This document shows positions 6,007-6,485 of a stretch of 6,485 nucleotides of DNA, piece after piece. A program made the translations under genes and the position numbers. This DNA is from Caldilineaceae bacterium. GTDB taxonomy: Bacteria > Chloroflexota > Anaerolineae > Caldilineales > Caldilineaceae. Within the stretch, counting starts at the first letter, position 1. Each line of letters starts with the position of its first letter. The stretch is taken from the NCBI GenBank assembly GCA_028819675.1, contig JAPPKT010000204.1:1-6485 (forward strand), given 5' to 3'. The notes under the pieces are model-generated. The model worked only from the letters and a program-made list of their open reading frames with translations. It was not told where the DNA came from and did no database searches.

Positions 6007-6242
6007 CGACGGCTAGCGCCCCAGTCGTGGGTGATTCCGCCGGCTGGCGCGGGCCCAGGAGTCCAGAAGACTCTCAGAGCTCTTGGGAGGAAAGCAGATC
6101 AGTTCAGGTAGATCTGGATGCCAACCGCCCGGGTCTTGGATTGGCATATCGGAGCGATGGTTGTATAGTAGGCGCGTCTCTGAAAGCTAACGGCAAGTGT
6201 AATCTCGGTCGGTTCGCGACAGCCTCTTGCCGGCGGCGTTTC
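6007..6242 (+). other. Candidate structured RNA: run of seven stem-loops
   Basis: Stems in order: 6007-6013 with 6018-6020 and 6024-6027 (CCA bulge); CCGC/GCGG 6037-6040 with 6049-6052; CCCAGGA/TCTTGGG 6054-6060 with 6081-6087 (one G-U); CAGATC/GATCTG 6095-6100 with 6111-6116; ATGCCAA/TTGGCAT 6118-6124 with 6141-6147; ATCG/CGAT 6148-6151 with 6155-6158; CGGCAAG/CTTGCCG 6191-6197 with 6226-6232. The last encloses GTCG/CGAC (6208-6211, 6217-6220) and may extend through GAAA/TTTC (6182-6185, 6239-6242). The G-U pair favours the plus strand. I recognise no known RNA family and no clear promoter. Single stems of this size arise by chance; the end-to-end packing is what stands out. Confidence 0.3.
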
Positions 6243-6348
6243 TAAGCCAATGAAGCGCAAACGGTGGGCTTTAGGGTCATCATCGCCAAACCCTTTTCGT
6301 GAAGCAGGCTCGAATAAAGATTTTCGCGTTATTCCACGTTTGGCTGCA

Positions 6349-6376
6349 AGGAAACCGCTTAGGGGCGGCGATTCCT
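6349..6376 (+). promoter_or_regulatory. Stem-loop in the leader of the TIM-barrel gene
   Basis: AGGAA (6349-6353) pairs with TTCCT (6372-6376), and inside it CCGC (6355-6358) pairs with GCGG (6365-6368) around a TTAGGG loop, with an A/CGA internal loop. It ends 58 bases before the ATG at 6435, where it could act as a leader hairpin or, as DNA, an operator. Function is unknown. Confidence 0.25.
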
Positions 6377-6423
6377 CTACTGTAACTTTCCACATTCAGA
6401 AACCAACTCATTCAAGGACATTG

Positions 6424-6429
6424 AGGAGG
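6424..6429 (+). promoter_or_regulatory. Strong Shine-Dalgarno deciding the start of the right-edge gene
   Basis: AGGAGG is a perfect anti-Shine-Dalgarno complement five bases before ATG 6435. It is the best ribosome binding site in the window and fixes this start although only 17 codons are visible. Confidence 0.8.
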
Positions 6430-6434
6430 AATTC

Positions 6435-6485
6435 ATGCCGCGACCAGTAACGCTCTTCACAGGTCAGTGGGCGGACTTGCCTTTC
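6435..6485 (+). CDS. Start of a probable sugar-phosphate isomerase/epimerase (xylose isomerase-like TIM barrel), cut by right edge
   Basis: Only 17 residues are visible: [17 protein letters not shown]. The pattern [12 protein letters not shown] followed by a short helix start is how I remember N-termini of sugar-phosphate isomerase/epimerase proteins of the xylose isomerase-like TIM-barrel superfamily (AP endonuclease 2 fold) in environmental bacteria, where it forms the first beta strand and loop. No metal ligands or catalytic residues fall in the visible part, so the call rests on this short match and on context. A perfect AGGAGG supports the start. The oxygenase and zinc dehydrogenase upstream fit a sugar or polyol catabolic neighbourhood. 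Such genes are often around 300 codons; most of this one lies outside the window. Confidence 0.6.
   Translation, partial: MPRPVTLFTGQWADLPF

Larger units (their letters stand above)
5830..6434. other. 605-base gene-free region rich in inverted repeats
   Basis: No frame on either strand gives a convincing protein. The longest, 5988-6245 plus (85 codons) and 6099-6395 minus (98 codons), lack recognisable domains and a good Shine-Dalgarno. I saw no RNase P, tmRNA, SRP or tRNA signature and no transposon end. The stretch 5849-6006 holds nothing I can name beyond small hairpins (5895-5910). From 6007 to 6242 stem-loops are packed end to end, and further hairpins lie at 6273-6294 (AGGGT/ACCCT followed by TTT) and 6349-6376. 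It may be a structured RNA gene, a long leader of the downstream gene, or a decayed gene. Confidence 0.7.

Noticed and set aside
2511..6110. 11-base identity CAGTTCAGGTA at 2511-2521 and 6100-6110
   Set aside because: Several 11-mers are expected to repeat by chance in 6.5 kb, and the contexts (promoter spacer versus hairpin loop) differ.
6028..6130. Resemblance to tmRNA (GGGTGATTC) or RNase P (GAGGAAAG) conserved segments
   Set aside because: Only these short strings match. The following conserved bases, a tag ORF, a tRNA-like acceptor/T-arm and the other RNase P universal segments are absent.
5988..6245. Plus-strand ORF (85 codons) inside the hairpin-rich gap
   Set aside because: Composition is unremarkable, no domain is seen, no proper ribosome binding site precedes it, and inverted repeats cover most of it. 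It is a weak alternative to the RNA interpretation.
6099..6395. Minus-strand ORF (98 codons) in the same gap
   Set aside because: No motif is recognised and I see no Shine-Dalgarno; the frame runs through the dyad-rich region.

Overview
The window is about 6.5 kb of moderately GC-rich bacterial chromosome with five complete protein genes, two genes cut by the window edges, one possible 24-residue ORF, and a 605-base gene-free stretch rich in inverted repeats. Protein style suggests a Chloroflexota member, perhaps of the Anaerolineae/Caldilineae type. The clues are a fused HPPK-DHPS folate protein, a short stand-alone precorrin-2 dehydrogenase, a zinc-ribbon/single-TM/double-LysM surface protein, and phytanoyl-CoA-dioxygenase-like and zinc-dehydrogenase genes of a kind abundant in uncultured marine and sponge-associated lineages. 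This is family-level recollection, not a database result. No tRNA, rRNA, CRISPR array, transposase or insertion-sequence end was recognised.

Leftward operon (bases 2316 to 1, minus strand): a fused folK-folP gene (pterin pyrophosphokinase plus dihydropteroate synthase), then 16 bases later a precorrin-2 dehydrogenase/sirohydrochlorin ferrochelatase, then uroporphyrinogen-III C-methyltransferase running off the left edge. The last two enzymes work in sequence: SUMT makes precorrin-2, which the dehydrogenase/chelatase turns into sirohydrochlorin and sirohaem. A 24-codon ORF joins their genes, overlapping each by ATGA.

Divergent control region (2317-2660): perfect TATAAT hexamers face both ways. 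Each has a perfect odd-centred palindrome beside it, and a 10-base direct repeat flanks the rightward one. This is the likely promoter/operator region for folKP and the rightward genes.

Rightward part (2661-6485, plus strand): a phytanoyl-CoA dioxygenase (PhyH) family Fe(II)/2-oxoglutarate oxygenase with an intact iron-binding facial triad, then a zinc-dependent medium-chain dehydrogenase with complete catalytic and structural zinc ligands, probably co-transcribed. Next come a LysM membrane protein and a 605-base gap with a run of hairpins. The right edge holds the first 17 codons of a gene resembling sugar-phosphate isomerase/epimerase TIM-barrel proteins, behind a strong Shine-Dalgarno. The oxygenase, dehydrogenase and TIM-barrel gene together look like small-molecule (sugar, polyol or similar) catabolism, but the substrate cannot be read from sequence.

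The least explained part is 5830-6434, especially 6007-6242, where seven stem-loops lie nearly end to end and no convincing ORF exists. It may be an undescribed structured RNA or an elaborate leader. The evidence is suggestive only.
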